Source: Novispirillum itersonii subsp. itersonii ATCC 12639 (lineage in GTDB: Bacteria; Pseudomonadota; Alphaproteobacteria; Rhodospirillales; Rhodospirillaceae). From it: 64,000 nucleotides of DNA. The translations under genes and the position numbers were made by a program. The notes beneath the pieces are model-generated. The model saw nothing but the letters and a program-made list of their open reading frames with translations, had not been told where the DNA came from and did not search any database. Position 1 is the stretch's first letter. Each line of letters opens with the position of its first letter. Location: contig NZ_KB907338.1 in NCBI RefSeq assembly GCF_000381985.1, forward strand, positions 248,001 to 312,000, read 5' to 3'. Positions 25,454 to 34,190 of the stretch are shown in pieces.

Positions 25454-26305
25454 ATGACCAAGATTTTGATTTCAGTGGACATTGAGGGTATCGCGGCGGT
25501 CTTTGAGCGCCAGCAGGCGGTGCGCGGCAACCCGGAGTACGAGCGGGCCCGCCGCCTGATGACGGCAGAGGCTGACGCGGCGGTGCGCGGGGCCTTCGCC
25601 GGTGGGGCCACCGAAGTGACGGTGGTGGACTCCCACGGCCCGATGGGCAACCTGATTGCCGAAGATCTTGATCCCCGTGCCCGCGTTATCACCGGCCGGG
25701 GCCGTCCGCTGTCGATGATTCAGGGTCTGACCCCTGATCATGCCGGGGTGGTGCTGATCGGCTGGCATGCCAGCGCCGGAGAATACGGGCAGTTTGCCCA
25801 TACCCTCAGCAGTCAGGCCTTCCGCCGCATCCGCCTGAACGGGGCGGTGGCGGGCGAGACCACGCTGTACGGCGGTTATGCCGCTGAACTGGGGGTGCCG
25901 CTGCTGCTGACCAGTGGCGATGACCGGTATTGTGCCGAGGTGCAGGCCCAGTTTCCGCTGACCGAAACGGTCTGTGTCAAGAATGCCATCGGCATGTTTG
26001 CCGCCGACTGCCTGTCGCCGTACCGGGCGCGGGACCTGATTGAGGATGCGGTCCGGCAGGTGGTGCAGGACCATGCGCAGGCCCGGGTGCAGTATCCGGT
26101 TCCGGCGGGGGCTGAGGTTGGCCTGCTGGTGCCGTTCCGGGTCGAGGTCGAAGTGACCACCCAGTTCATCGCCGATGGCCTGTCGCTGCTGCGCGGGGTT
26201 GAACGGCTGGGGGCGGAGACGGTGGCGTTCACCGCTGCCGACATGCGCGAGGTGTTGCAGACGCTGGCGGTGATGAGCCTGATGGGCGCGTCGTTGCAGC
26301 AGTAA
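25454..26305 (+). CDS. M55-family D-aminopeptidase (DppA-like)
   Basis: A zinc-dependent peptidase of about 283 residues. MTKILISVDIEGIAAV has the metal-binding Asp-x-Glu-Gly of DppA, and VTVVDSHGPMGNL supplies the next conserved motif; GWHASAGEYGQFAHTLSS and GETTLYGGYAAELGVPLLLTSGDD complete the pattern. Bacillus DppA removes N-terminal D-Ala and is linked to peptidoglycan dipeptide use. ATG 25436 is an alternative start. It is followed after 15 bases by an AlkD-like gene, probably in one operon. Confidence 0.9.
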   Translation: MTKILISVDIEGIAAVFERQQAVRGNPEYERARRLMTAEADAAVRGAFAGGATEVTVVDSHGPMGNLIAEDLDPRARVITGRGRPLSMIQGLTPDHAGVVLIGWHASAGEYGQFAHTLSSQAFRRIRLNGAVAGETTLYGGYAAELGVPLLLTSGDDRYCAEVQAQFPLTETVCVKNAIGMFAADCLSPYRARDLIEDAVRQVVQDHAQARVQYPVPAGAEVGLLVPFRVEVEVTTQFIADGLSLLRGVERLGAETVAFTAADMREVLQTLAVMSLMGASLQQ

Positions 26306-26320
26306 CCGGGGGGCAGAACG

Positions 26321-27091
26321 ATGGCGACAGTCAGAAAAGCGGCCCCGGGGCGCGGGGTGGCGGATGTTCCGCCGGAACGGCTGGCCGAGCTGAATGCCGG
26401 ACGGGCGGCCATTACCACCCTGACGGAAGGGCTGGCGATGGATTTTGCCGTTCTGCTGAAGGCGGTGGTGCCTGCGGCGGACAGTGCGGCGATGCAGGCG
26501 GCGGCAGGCGAGGGCGTCACTCGGCGGATGGCGTTGGGCGGGATGCTGCTGCGGCAGGCCGGGGCAGATCTGGCCGCTTTGTCGGCCCATCCGTCCGATA
26601 CCGTGCGGGGCTGGGTCTGTTATGCACTGGCGCAGGAACATGGCACTGACCTTCCGGCGTTGCTGGCGGCGCTGCGGCCTTTGGCCGATGACCCGCATTT
26701 CGGGGTGCGGGAATGGGTGTGGCTGGCGGCCCGCCCGGCCCTGCTGACCGATCTGCCACAGGCGATTACCCTGCTGACGCCGTGGACGGCGGAGCGGTCG
26801 GAATGGCTGCGCCGCTTTGCCTCAGAAGCCCTGCGCCCGCGCGGGGTGTGGTGTGCCCATGCCCCGGCGCTGCGGGCCGAGCCTGCCCTTGGTCTGCCGC
26901 TGCTGGAGCCGCTGCGGGCTGACCCGGCGCGCTATGTGCAGGATTCCGTCGCCAACTGGCTGAACGATGCGGCTAAGGATCAGCCGGACTGGGTGACGGC
27001 GCTGTGTGCCCGTTGGCTTGCAGAAAGCCCGGTGTCCGCCACGCAGTACATCTGCAAGCGGGCGCAGCGCAGCCTGAAGGCAGCGCCATGA
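26321..27091 (+). CDS. AlkD-like HEAT-repeat DNA alkylation repair protein
   Basis: A 256-residue all-helical protein. Repeated HEAT-type helices are seen (SDTVRGWVCYALAQE, HFGVREWVWLAARP, RSEWLRRFASEALRP, ARYVQDSVANWLNDAAKDQP), and the RRFASEALRPRGVW and QDSVANWLND sequences are characteristic of AlkD/AlkC-like glycosylases, which remove alkylated purines without base flipping. The catalytic Asp cannot be fixed without an alignment. Its stop overlaps the next start (ATGA), so it is coupled to the HExxH protein. Confidence 0.8.
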   Translation: MATVRKAAPGRGVADVPPERLAELNAGRAAITTLTEGLAMDFAVLLKAVVPAADSAAMQAAAGEGVTRRMALGGMLLRQAGADLAALSAHPSDTVRGWVCYALAQEHGTDLPALLAALRPLADDPHFGVREWVWLAARPALLTDLPQAITLLTPWTAERSEWLRRFASEALRPRGVWCAHAPALRAEPALGLPLLEPLRADPARYVQDSVANWLNDAAKDQPDWVTALCARWLAESPVSATQYICKRAQRSLKAAP

Positions 27092-27792
27092 TGCTGTGGC
27101 GGGCGGTGATGGCGTTCGCGGCCCTGCTGGCGGTCAGCCTGCCGGTGCGGGCGGCGGATGCCCCGGTGCTGGTGATTGACCCGCTGGCGGTGGCGCGGGC
27201 GCTGACCCGCTCGTGCTCCGCCCCGTTCGATCTGATGGTGCAGCCCCTGCTGGACTATTGCGACAGCTGGGACGGACGCAACGACGACCCGGAGCTGATC
27301 GCCGAGGCCCGCGCCACCCTGATCCGTCTGGGCCTGACCGATGCTACCCTGTTTGACGGGGTGGAGATCAGCTGGTGCCCGTTGCAGCGGGTCAACGGCA
27401 TGGCCCCCCGCAGCAACCGGGTGCTGCTCAATCCGGCCTATAAATCTCGTCCGGTTGATCTGGTGGCCCTGCTGGGGCACGAGATGGTGCATATCCGCCA
27501 GTATCAGGCCTGGGGGGAAGAACAGTTCCGCTGCCGCTACGGGCAGGAGATCGCCAACGGGCGCGGCATGCAGCGTGCCAACCCGATCGAGCGGGAAGCC
27601 TATGAGGAAGAGGACGGGATCCGTTCCCATCTGCGGCTGGAGCTGGCCCGTCCGCTGAGCCCGGCGGAAAACGGGCTTTCTGCCCGCTGCCGCAGCGGGG
27701 AAGGGGCCTGCTTCCTGCCTGCCGCCCGCCCGGTCGGCGGTGCCTGCGGCTGCCCGTCAGAAATCGGCCTCAGCCCCGGCACGGTGTATTGA
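27088..27792 (+). CDS. Secreted putative zinc metallopeptidase (HExxH, DUF4157-like)
   Basis: A 234-residue protein with a signal peptide (MLWRAVMAFAALLAVSLPVRAADA) and the zinc signature LLGHEMVHIRQYQAWG, followed about 40 residues later by ERE/EEE residues (IEREAYEEEDGI) that could give the third ligand. The tail has several Cys (CRSGEGACFLP, GACGCP). The motif context resembles the DUF4157 group of HExxH proteins. The start overlaps the AlkD-like gene, a surprising partner for a secreted protein. Substrate is unknown. Confidence 0.65.
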   Translation: MMLWRAVMAFAALLAVSLPVRAADAPVLVIDPLAVARALTRSCSAPFDLMVQPLLDYCDSWDGRNDDPELIAEARATLIRLGLTDATLFDGVEISWCPLQRVNGMAPRSNRVLLNPAYKSRPVDLVALLGHEMVHIRQYQAWGEEQFRCRYGQEIANGRGMQRANPIEREAYEEEDGIRSHLRLELARPLSPAENGLSARCRSGEGACFLPAARPVGGACGCPSEIGLSPGTVY

Positions 27793-27870
27793 CGGACTGG
27801 TTGTATAGGCTGCCGTCTTCACCTATGGTTCCGCTTTAAGATTATCGTTCTTTGTGGAAAAACTGGGGTT

Positions 27871-29790
27871 ATGGCGCGTCAGAAACTACCGGGAACTGGA
27901 CGAAATCCTACTCGTCTAAAGTCTCCCCATGACTTACGGCCCATGATTGCCAGAGCCGTTGCAAGTCATCAGGCCGGGCGTCTGCGGGAGGCAGAGGCCC
28001 TCTATCAGCATGTTCTGTCGCTTGACCGCCACAACAGCGACGCCCTGCATCTGTTGGGGGTTCTTGCTCATCAGGTCGGGCAGCCTGCGCAGGCGGTACG
28101 GTTGATTAAACAGGCGGCTGACATTGCACCGCAGGTGCCGGTGATTCATGTGAATCTTGGCAATGCACTCCGGGCTTTGGGGCGCCTGCCGGATGCCCTT
28201 GCGGCCTATGATACAGCCCTGCGCTTACAGCCCGATCTGGCAGGTGTGGAGTATAACCGCAGTCTGGTCCTGAAGGCGCTTGATCGCCCGGATGACGCCC
28301 TTGCGGCCTGCGATGCGGCAGTACGGTTGCAGCCGGATCTGGCAGAGGCGCACGCAGGCAGGGCAGCGCTGTTGAAAGGATTCGGTCGTCTGGAAGAGGC
28401 TCTGCATGCCTATGAAACGGCAGCGCGTCTGAAGCCGGGGTCAGCTGATATCCATTCCAACCGGGGGAATGTGCTACGGGGATTACGGCGATGGCAGGAT
28501 GCCCGGCAAGCCTACGATGATGCGCTAAAGCTTCGTCCTGATTTTCCTGAGGCCTTGTGTAACAAGGGCATTTTACTGAAGGATCTCGGTTATCTGCAGG
28601 AGGCCCTGCAATATTTTGACCGGGCCCTGTCTCTTCAGCCCGATCTGGTGGAGGCGCATTCAAGCCGGGGGAACACCTTATCTCGGTTGGGGCAGCTGGA
28701 CGCGGCTCTTGCTGCGCTGGACTGTGCCCTGCACTATCGCCCCGACTATGCTGAGGCCTGGTCGAACCGGGGGAATGTCCTGATGGCGATGGCGCGCTGG
28801 CAGGATGCAGAGGATGCCTATAAGCAGGCTTTGTTGCTGCGCCCTGATCATGCTGAAGCTCATTTCAACCGTGGCCTTCTGCATCTGTTGCTCGGCGATT
28901 TTGCTGTCGGTTGGGCCGAGCATGAGTGGCGCTGGAAAATGACCGGACCATCGGCCGAAGCGCCTCGCCATCAGGCTTTGCCGCTATGGCAGGGTGAAGA
29001 GGGGGCTGGGCGCATTCTGTTACTGTGGGCAGAGCAGGGGCTGGGCGATACCATTCAGTTTCTGCGCTACGTCCCGCAGGTGGTTGCCCGCGGGTGGTCG
29101 GTGATTCTGGAGGTTCCTGCCCCTCTTCTGCCCTTATGTAAGGGCCTGACGACTCCGACAGTCCGGTGTGTGGCGATTGGTACCGCGTTGCCCGGGGCCG
29201 ATGCCCAATGCCCGCTGTTGAGTCTTCCGCTGTATGCCGGTCAGGACGATGGTATGGCCGGAGAAAAAGGGCCTTATCTGGCCGCCGATCCGGTCAGGGT
29301 GGATCTCTGGCGGAAACGCCTGCCGGGCGGTCGGCGCATTGGGATTATCTGGCAGGGTAATCCCGATCATCACAACGATAAGAACCGTTCGGTTCCTTTA
29401 CGCCGTTTCGCCCCCCTTGCCGATTGCGACGGCATTACCCTGGTCAGTTTACAGCGTAATTTCGGTGAAGAGCAGATACCGGGGTGCGCAGGTCTGTTTC
29501 CACTTCATTTGCCCGGAGAGATCTATACGTCCGGCGGATTTGATGAGACCGCAGCCCTGATTATGGCATTGGATCTGGTCATTTCTGTCGATACCTCGGT
29601 TGCTCATCTTGCGGGGGCATTGGGGTGTCCGGTCTGGGTTCTGCTGCCGCATGTGCCTGACTGGCGGTGGCTGCTGAACCGGGATGACAGCCCTTGGTAT
29701 CCCAGCATGCGATTGTTCCGGCAGCCGGAGTTAGGGGACTGGGATACGGTTTTTGCTCAGGTTGCCGCTGCCCTGCGGACTTCAGCCTGA
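27871..29790 (+). CDS. TPR-repeat protein with C-terminal glycosyltransferase-like domain
   Basis: A 639-residue protein. Residues about 25-350 are about nine tetratricopeptide repeats with the pattern LGRLPDALAAYDTALRLQPD; the C-terminal 290 residues (WAEQGLGDTIQFLRYVP, RIGIIWQGNPDHHNDKNRS, DETAALIMALDLVISVDTSVAHLAGALG) match the GT9/ADP-heptose-transferase-like domain of TPR-glycosyltransferases. Such proteins often modify surface structures or flagellin. The gene is visibly less GC-rich than its neighbours, especially at the 5' end, suggesting transfer. Its stop overlaps the end of the convergent EVE gene by 9 bases. Confidence 0.85.
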   Translation: MARQKLPGTGRNPTRLKSPHDLRPMIARAVASHQAGRLREAEALYQHVLSLDRHNSDALHLLGVLAHQVGQPAQAVRLIKQAADIAPQVPVIHVNLGNALRALGRLPDALAAYDTALRLQPDLAGVEYNRSLVLKALDRPDDALAACDAAVRLQPDLAEAHAGRAALLKGFGRLEEALHAYETAARLKPGSADIHSNRGNVLRGLRRWQDARQAYDDALKLRPDFPEALCNKGILLKDLGYLQEALQYFDRALSLQPDLVEAHSSRGNTLSRLGQLDAALAALDCALHYRPDYAEAWSNRGNVLMAMARWQDAEDAYKQALLLRPDHAEAHFNRGLLHLLLGDFAVGWAEHEWRWKMTGPSAEAPRHQALPLWQGEEGAGRILLLWAEQGLGDTIQFLRYVPQVVARGWSVILEVPAPLLPLCKGLTTPTVRCVAIGTALPGADAQCPLLSLPLYAGQDDGMAGEKGPYLAADPVRVDLWRKRLPGGRRIGIIWQGNPDHHNDKNRSVPLRRFAPLADCDGITLVSLQRNFGEEQIPGCAGLFPLHLPGEIYTSGGFDETAALIMALDLVISVDTSVAHLAGALGCPVWVLLPHVPDWRWLLNRDDSPWYPSMRLFRQPELGDWDTVFAQVAAALRTSA

Positions 29791-30294
29791 TAGGCCGACG
29801 CCCATCGCCTCGGCAATGGTGGCGAAATCGGCGGCGCTGACCGGAAACAGCCCATAGCGGAACGGTGCCCCCCAGTGGGTCCGTCCGGCGGTGAACTCCA
29901 GCACCGGCAGCAGCGGGCGGATCGGGGCCGGGGTTGCCCCGGCCTGCCAGCCGATATTCCGGCGGTAGGGCACAAAGCCATCGCCCATATCAAACAGATA
30001 CGGCTCGCCGGGCAGGACGGTGCCGATGGCGGTGAAGGCCTGTAACGGCTCTTTCCCCCGGAACTGATCGGTGGGGGAGTAATAAGCAAAGCCGTCCCCG
30101 GCCCGCAGCCGCCGCAGCGGCCCGCCCTTGCCGTGGCAGACCTGCGCGAAGCCCCCGGCGACGCCGCGCCGGACATGTTCGGCGGAGACGACGCCGACCC
30201 AGAACCTCTGTCCGCCCGGCAGGGCTGCCGGAGCAGGGGCCGGGGAGCGGGGCTGAAGAGGATCAAGCGGGAACAGGGACGGCTGTACGGTCAT
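29782..30294 (-). CDS. EVE-domain protein (UPF0310-like)
   Basis: A 170-residue protein with a Pro-rich N-terminus of about 28 residues and then a PUA-like EVE domain: RFWVGVVSAEHVRRGVAGGFAQVCHGK, LRAGDGFAYYSPT, THWGAPFRYGLFPVS. EVE domains bind modified bases or RNA; no restriction or defence gene is adjacent. Convergent with the TPR-glycosyltransferase, with a 9-base overlap. Confidence 0.85.
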   Translation of the reverse strand: MTVQPSLFPLDPLQPRSPAPAPAALPGGQRFWVGVVSAEHVRRGVAGGFAQVCHGKGGPLRRLRAGDGFAYYSPTDQFRGKEPLQAFTAIGTVLPGEPYLFDMGDGFVPYRRNIGWQAGATPAPIRPLLPVLEFTAGRTHWGAPFRYGLFPVSAADFATIAEAMGVGLSG

Positions 30295-30318
30295 GGTCAG
30301 GCCTCCGGCATAGAGAAG

Positions 30319-30343
30319 CGGGACCGGAGAAGCTCCGGTCCCG
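30319..30343. terminator. Perfect hairpin between EVE and YitT genes
   Basis: CGGGACCGGAG (30319-30329) pairs with CTCCGGTCCCG (30333-30343) across a 3-base loop. No T-run follows, so its role as a terminator is uncertain. Confidence 0.45.
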
Positions 30344-30434
30344 CTGGTATGGCAGGGCTGAATGTCAGAACCTGTCAGCAGGGATCAGGGCTGTTTCTGA
30401 TCCCGCCGCCGCCTGACCGGCGACGCCGCCTTCC

Positions 30435-31064
30435 TTAACTGAACGCGGTGTACCGCCCCGGCTTGTGGTTGATGGCGATGATCAGGTTGGTGATGGTGAT
30501 GCCCAGCACCGACAGCGCCAGATTTTCCACCGGCAGCACAAACCATGCTGCCGCCATCAGGGCCAGATCAATGCCCAGCTGCAGGTACCCGGCGCGCAGG
30601 CCGGTCCGTTCCTGCAGGAACATCGCCAGAATGTTGATGCCGCCCAGCCCGGTCCGGTGTCTGAACAGCATCAGCATGCCGCAGCCGATCAGACAGCTGC
30701 CGATCACTGTGGCATAGACCGGGTTGAGGGTGGAGAAATCAACCCAGCCGCTGACATAGCGGGACAGCAGCGACACCATACACACCGCAAGGAAGGTGCG
30801 CAGGGTGAACGCCCAGCCCATGCGGATCACACCCAGGATGTAGAACGGCAGGTTGATCACAAAGAACACCAGCCCGAAGCCCAGCCCGCTGATATAGCTG
30901 GTCAGCAGGGCCAGACCGGCGGTGCTGCCGACCAGCAGCACCGCCTTGGTGTAGATGACCGCGCCGAGGGATACCAGCAGGGTTCCGGTCAGCAGGGCCA
31001 GCACGTCTTCGTACAGGCGGTGGCGTTCCGCCGGAAGGGACTGGGCAGCAACGGCAGCGGTCAT
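30435..31064 (-). CDS. YitT-family (DUF161) membrane protein
   Basis: A 209-residue integral membrane protein with five to six helices: LLTGTLLVSLGAVIYTKAV, GLALLTSYISGLGFGLVFFVINLPFYILGV, TVIGSCLIGCGMLMLF, then RTGLGGINILAMFLQER and a closing LALSVLGITITNLI. The GGINI motif is typical of the YitT/YczE group, whose function is unknown. The start at 31064 (MTAAVAAQSLP) is preferred to an upstream ATG that overlaps the neighbouring aminotransferase. Confidence 0.8.
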   Translation of the reverse strand: MTAAVAAQSLPAERHRLYEDVLALLTGTLLVSLGAVIYTKAVLLVGSTAGLALLTSYISGLGFGLVFFVINLPFYILGVIRMGWAFTLRTFLAVCMVSLLSRYVSGWVDFSTLNPVYATVIGSCLIGCGMLMLFRHRTGLGGINILAMFLQERTGLRAGYLQLGIDLALMAAAWFVLPVENLALSVLGITITNLIIAINHKPGRYTAFS

Positions 31065-31071
31065 AATGGTC

Positions 31072-32244
31072 TTACCCCAGCAGCGGGACGAAGGTGGCGG
31101 CGACGCGGGCAATGTCAGCCTGCTTCAGCCCGGCGATGTTGATGCGCCCCGAGGTCGGCATGTAGATGCCATGATCCTTGCGCAGGGCCAGAATGTCGGC
31201 TTCCTTCATCGGCAGCAGCGAGAACATGCCCTGCTGTCCGGCAACGGCGGTTGACCCGGCCCAGTGGTTGCCGATGGCGGTGGCCAGACCCTGCCGCAGG
31301 CTGATCAGGCGGCCGCGCATCTCGTTCAGCTCGGCGATCCAGTCGGCTTTCAGCGCCGGAGTGGCAAGGATGGTCCGCACCACGGCAGAGCCGTGATCCG
31401 GCGGCATCGAGTAGCTGGTGCGGGCGATGGTCACCAGATTGGACCGGGCGGTTTCCACCGCGTTCTGGCTGCCGCCGACGGCGTAGACCGCGCCGGTGCG
31501 TTCCCGGTACAGGCCGAAGAACTTAGAGCAGGAGACGGCGACCAGCGACTCAGCGGCGGCGGCGATGACGGTCCGCAGCCCGGCGGCGTCTTCCTCCAGT
31601 CCGGCCCCGAAGCCCTGATAGGCGGAATCGATCAGCGGGATCAGACCCTTGCGGGCGACGATCTCGGCAACGGTTGCCCACTGGGCAGCCGTCAGCTGCG
31701 CCCCGGTCGGGTTGTGGCAGCTGGCGTGCAGCAGCACCGCATCCCCGGCTTCGGCGCTTTCCAGCGCGGCGGTCATGCGGTCAAACTGCACCGCCTGCGA
31801 CGGCACGTCAAAGTACGGGTAGGTCTGCACCGACAGCCCGGCGGAGCCGAAAATGCCCAGATGGTTGGCCCAGGTCGGCACCCCGACCCAGACGCGGGTC
31901 TTGCCTGCCTTGGCCAGCAGATCGGCGGCAAGGCGCAGTGCGCCCGATCCGCCCGGTGCCTGCACCCCTGCGACGGCCTTGCCGCAGTCGGCCCCGCCGA
32001 CCACGGTCCACAGCAGGTCGATGAACACCCGGTCCCCTTCCGGCGCGACGTAAGATTTGCTGTCCTGCGTCTCCAGAATCACCTTCTCGGCGGCCTTGAC
32101 CGCCCGCATCACCGGGGTATGGCCGGTTTCATCACGGAACACGCCGACGCCAAGATCCACCTTGTCAGCGCGGGTGTCGGAATTGTACAGGCCGATCAGG
32201 GCCAGCAACGGGTCCTGCGGTTGCGGAGAGAGGGAGTCGAACAT
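31072..32244 (-). CDS. Aromatic/aspartate aminotransferase (TyrB/AspC type I-alpha)
   Basis: A 390-residue PLP enzyme of the I-alpha class: MFDSLSPQPQDPLLALIGLYNSD, VDLGVGVFRDETGHTPVM, HASCHNPTGAQL, PLP lysine in SCSKFFGLYRERTGA, and GRINIAGL near the end. It likely transaminates tyrosine, phenylalanine and aspartate. The start has an AGGAAAGAAGA ribosome site; a long upstream extension of the frame is rejected. It is divergent from an Lrp-type regulator, probably its controller. Confidence 0.92.
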   Translation of the reverse strand: MFDSLSPQPQDPLLALIGLYNSDTRADKVDLGVGVFRDETGHTPVMRAVKAAEKVILETQDSKSYVAPEGDRVFIDLLWTVVGGADCGKAVAGVQAPGGSGALRLAADLLAKAGKTRVWVGVPTWANHLGIFGSAGLSVQTYPYFDVPSQAVQFDRMTAALESAEAGDAVLLHASCHNPTGAQLTAAQWATVAEIVARKGLIPLIDSAYQGFGAGLEEDAAGLRTVIAAAAESLVAVSCSKFFGLYRERTGAVYAVGGSQNAVETARSNLVTIARTSYSMPPDHGSAVVRTILATPALKADWIAELNEMRGRLISLRQGLATAIGNHWAGSTAVAGQQGMFSLLPMKEADILALRKDHGIYMPTSGRINIAGLKQADIARVAATFVPLLG

Positions 32245-32373
32245 GTCTTCTTTCCTGAAAACAGCGCCGGGCCGGGCACCTGTTGCCCGCACGGCCGGGG
32301 GAGTGACATAACGCATCCGGTTATAGCAGAGCCGCGCCGCAAAAACCTGCGCTTCTTTCGGCCCTGTTGCAGT

Positions 32374-32393
32374 GCAAACGCTTGTCCGTTTGC
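32374..32393. promoter_or_regulatory. Inverted repeat between aminotransferase and Lrp genes
   Basis: GCAAACG-CTTGTC-CGTTTGC is a perfect dyad in the 200-base divergent region, 52 bases before the Lrp-type gene; a likely operator for that regulator. Confidence 0.5.
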
Positions 32394-32444
32394 GTAAAAA
32401 CAGCAAAAATCCGTATGGTTTTGCGCTGATCCGCCGGAGGGATG

Positions 32445-32930
32445 ATGTCTGATGCCGCAACCCCGCCGCTTTCCCTCGATGCCGTGGACCGCCGCATCAT
32501 CCGCTGCCTGCTGGAGGATGCAACCCTGTCCAACAACGATCTGGCGGAAAAGGTCGGCCTGACTGCCGCGCCGCTGTCGCGCCGTCTGGCCCGGCTGTAC
32601 GGGGCCGGGGTGATCCGGCAGGCGGTGATCGTTGACCCTGCCGCTGTCGGGCTGGGGTTGCAGGCTTTTGCCGAGGTGACGCTGAACCGCACCGCGCCGG
32701 AGGTCGGGCAGCGCTTCATCCGGGCCATCGCGGCGATGCCGGAAGTGGTGGAATGCCACACCGTGACCGGGGATTTCGATTTTCTGCTGAAAATCTCGGT
32801 CAAGGATATCGCCGATTACAAACGCTTGATCTGGAACGAGTTCGACCGCCTGCCGGAGATTAAGGCCCTGCGGTCAACCATCGTGTTTGACACTCCCAAG
32901 CACAGCCTTGGTACGCTGCCGGACTGGTAA
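32445..32930 (+). CDS. Lrp/AsnC-family transcriptional regulator
   Basis: A 161-residue regulator: N-terminal helix-turn-helix (LDAVDRRIIRCLLEDATLSNNDLAEKVGLTAAPLSRRLARL), then the RAM ligand-binding domain (GLQAFAEVTLN, MPEVVECHTVTGDFDFLLKI). A GGAGGG ribosome site is followed by two ATGs; the second is used here. It is divergent from the aromatic aminotransferase, which it likely controls in response to an amino acid. Confidence 0.92.
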   Translation: MSDAATPPLSLDAVDRRIIRCLLEDATLSNNDLAEKVGLTAAPLSRRLARLYGAGVIRQAVIVDPAAVGLGLQAFAEVTLNRTAPEVGQRFIRAIAAMPEVVECHTVTGDFDFLLKISVKDIADYKRLIWNEFDRLPEIKALRSTIVFDTPKHSLGTLPDW

Positions 32931-33035
32931 GGCCGCTTTCCGGGGGGGCTGATCCTTCTTGCCGTCGCGGAAGCCGGGCGCTACATAGCCTGCGGTTGCT
33001 GATGACGCGCTGCCGTTCCCCCGGAGATTCCCCCT

Positions 33036-34190
33036 GTGCTGACGTCCCCCGTTCTGTCCGCTGACCGCCCGGAAACCCGGCTGGCCACCCGTCTGTCGTT
33101 TGCCGTTGCCGGGTTCGGTATGGCCTGCTGGGCACCGCTGGTGCCCTTCGTAAAGGCCCGGCTGGGGGTGGATGACGGGGTTCTCGGGCTGCTGCTGCTG
33201 TGTATTGGCATCGGGTCAATCGTGGCGATGATGATCACCGGGCTGGTGATTGCCCGGTATGGCACCCGGGCCTGCATCCTGTTCGGCGGGTTTGGCCTGA
33301 CGTTTCTGCTGCCGGTGCTGACCCAGATCAGTGATGTGATGGTGATGGGGGTGGCGCTGGCGGTGTTTGGGGCCGTGGTCGGCACGCTGGATGTGGCGAT
33401 GAACGTGCATGCGGTGGAGGTTGACCGTGCCGCTCCCCGGCCCCTGCTGTCGGGATTTCATGCCCTGTATTCGGTCGGCGGCTTTGCCGGGGCGGCGATG
33501 ATGACGGTGCTGCTGTCCCTGCACCCGGATGTGCTGATGGCGGTGCTGATCGGGGCGGCGCTGATGCTGGCGGCCATGACCCTCACCGCCCCGCGTCTGC
33601 TGCGGGGCGGGCAGGCGGGGGATGGCCCGCTGTTTGTCAGGCCGCGCGGGGTGGTGCTGGTGCTGGCGGGCATCACTACGGCGATGTTCCTGACCGAAGG
33701 GGCGATGCTGGACTGGAGCGCCCTGCTCGTCACCGGTGCCGGGCTGATGGCGGCGGAGCAGGGCGGGGTCGGATACATGCTGTTTTCCATCGCCATGACC
33801 GCCGGGCGTTTCGCCGGGGACCGGATCACCGCCCGCGTCGGGGACCGGGCGGTGATGGTCTGGGGTGGGGCGATTACGCTGGCCGGGCTGGCGGTGCTGC
33901 TGCTGGCCCCGCAGGCATGGGTGGCGCTGTCGGGGTTCCTGCTGATCGGGCTGGGGGCATCAAACATCGTGCCGGTGCTGTTCCGGCTGGCCGGGGCGCA
34001 GACGGTGATGCCCCCGGCGCTGGCGGTGGCCGCGGTCTCGACGGCGGGATATGCCGGGATTCTCGCCGGCCCCGCCGCCATCGGCTTTGTGGCCGATAGC
34101 GTCGGCCTGAAGCAGGCGTTCTGGCTGCTGGCGGCACTGGTCTGCACCGTGCCGCTGGCGGCCCCGCTGGTTACGGCGCGTCGGCGCTGA
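33036..34190 (+). CDS. MFS transporter (YbjJ-like)
   Basis: A 384-residue permease with about 12 membrane helices. Motifs: LATRLSFAVAGFGMACWAPLVPFVKARLGVDDG, LLLLCIGIGSIVAMMITGLVIARYGTR, and AMNVHAVEVDRAAPRPLLSGFHALYSVGGF, the last being characteristic of the YbjJ-type group. Substrate is unknown. Its end overlaps the convergent nitrilase gene by 20 bases. Confidence 0.85.
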   Translation: MLTSPVLSADRPETRLATRLSFAVAGFGMACWAPLVPFVKARLGVDDGVLGLLLLCIGIGSIVAMMITGLVIARYGTRACILFGGFGLTFLLPVLTQISDVMVMGVALAVFGAVVGTLDVAMNVHAVEVDRAAPRPLLSGFHALYSVGGFAGAAMMTVLLSLHPDVLMAVLIGAALMLAAMTLTAPRLLRGGQAGDGPLFVRPRGVVLVLAGITTAMFLTEGAMLDWSALLVTGAGLMAAEQGGVGYMLFSIAMTAGRFAGDRITARVGDRAVMVWGGAITLAGLAVLLLAPQAWVALSGFLLIGLGASNIVPVLFRLAGAQTVMPPALAVAAVSTAGYAGILAGPAAIGFVADSVGLKQAFWLLAALVCTVPLAAPLVTARRR

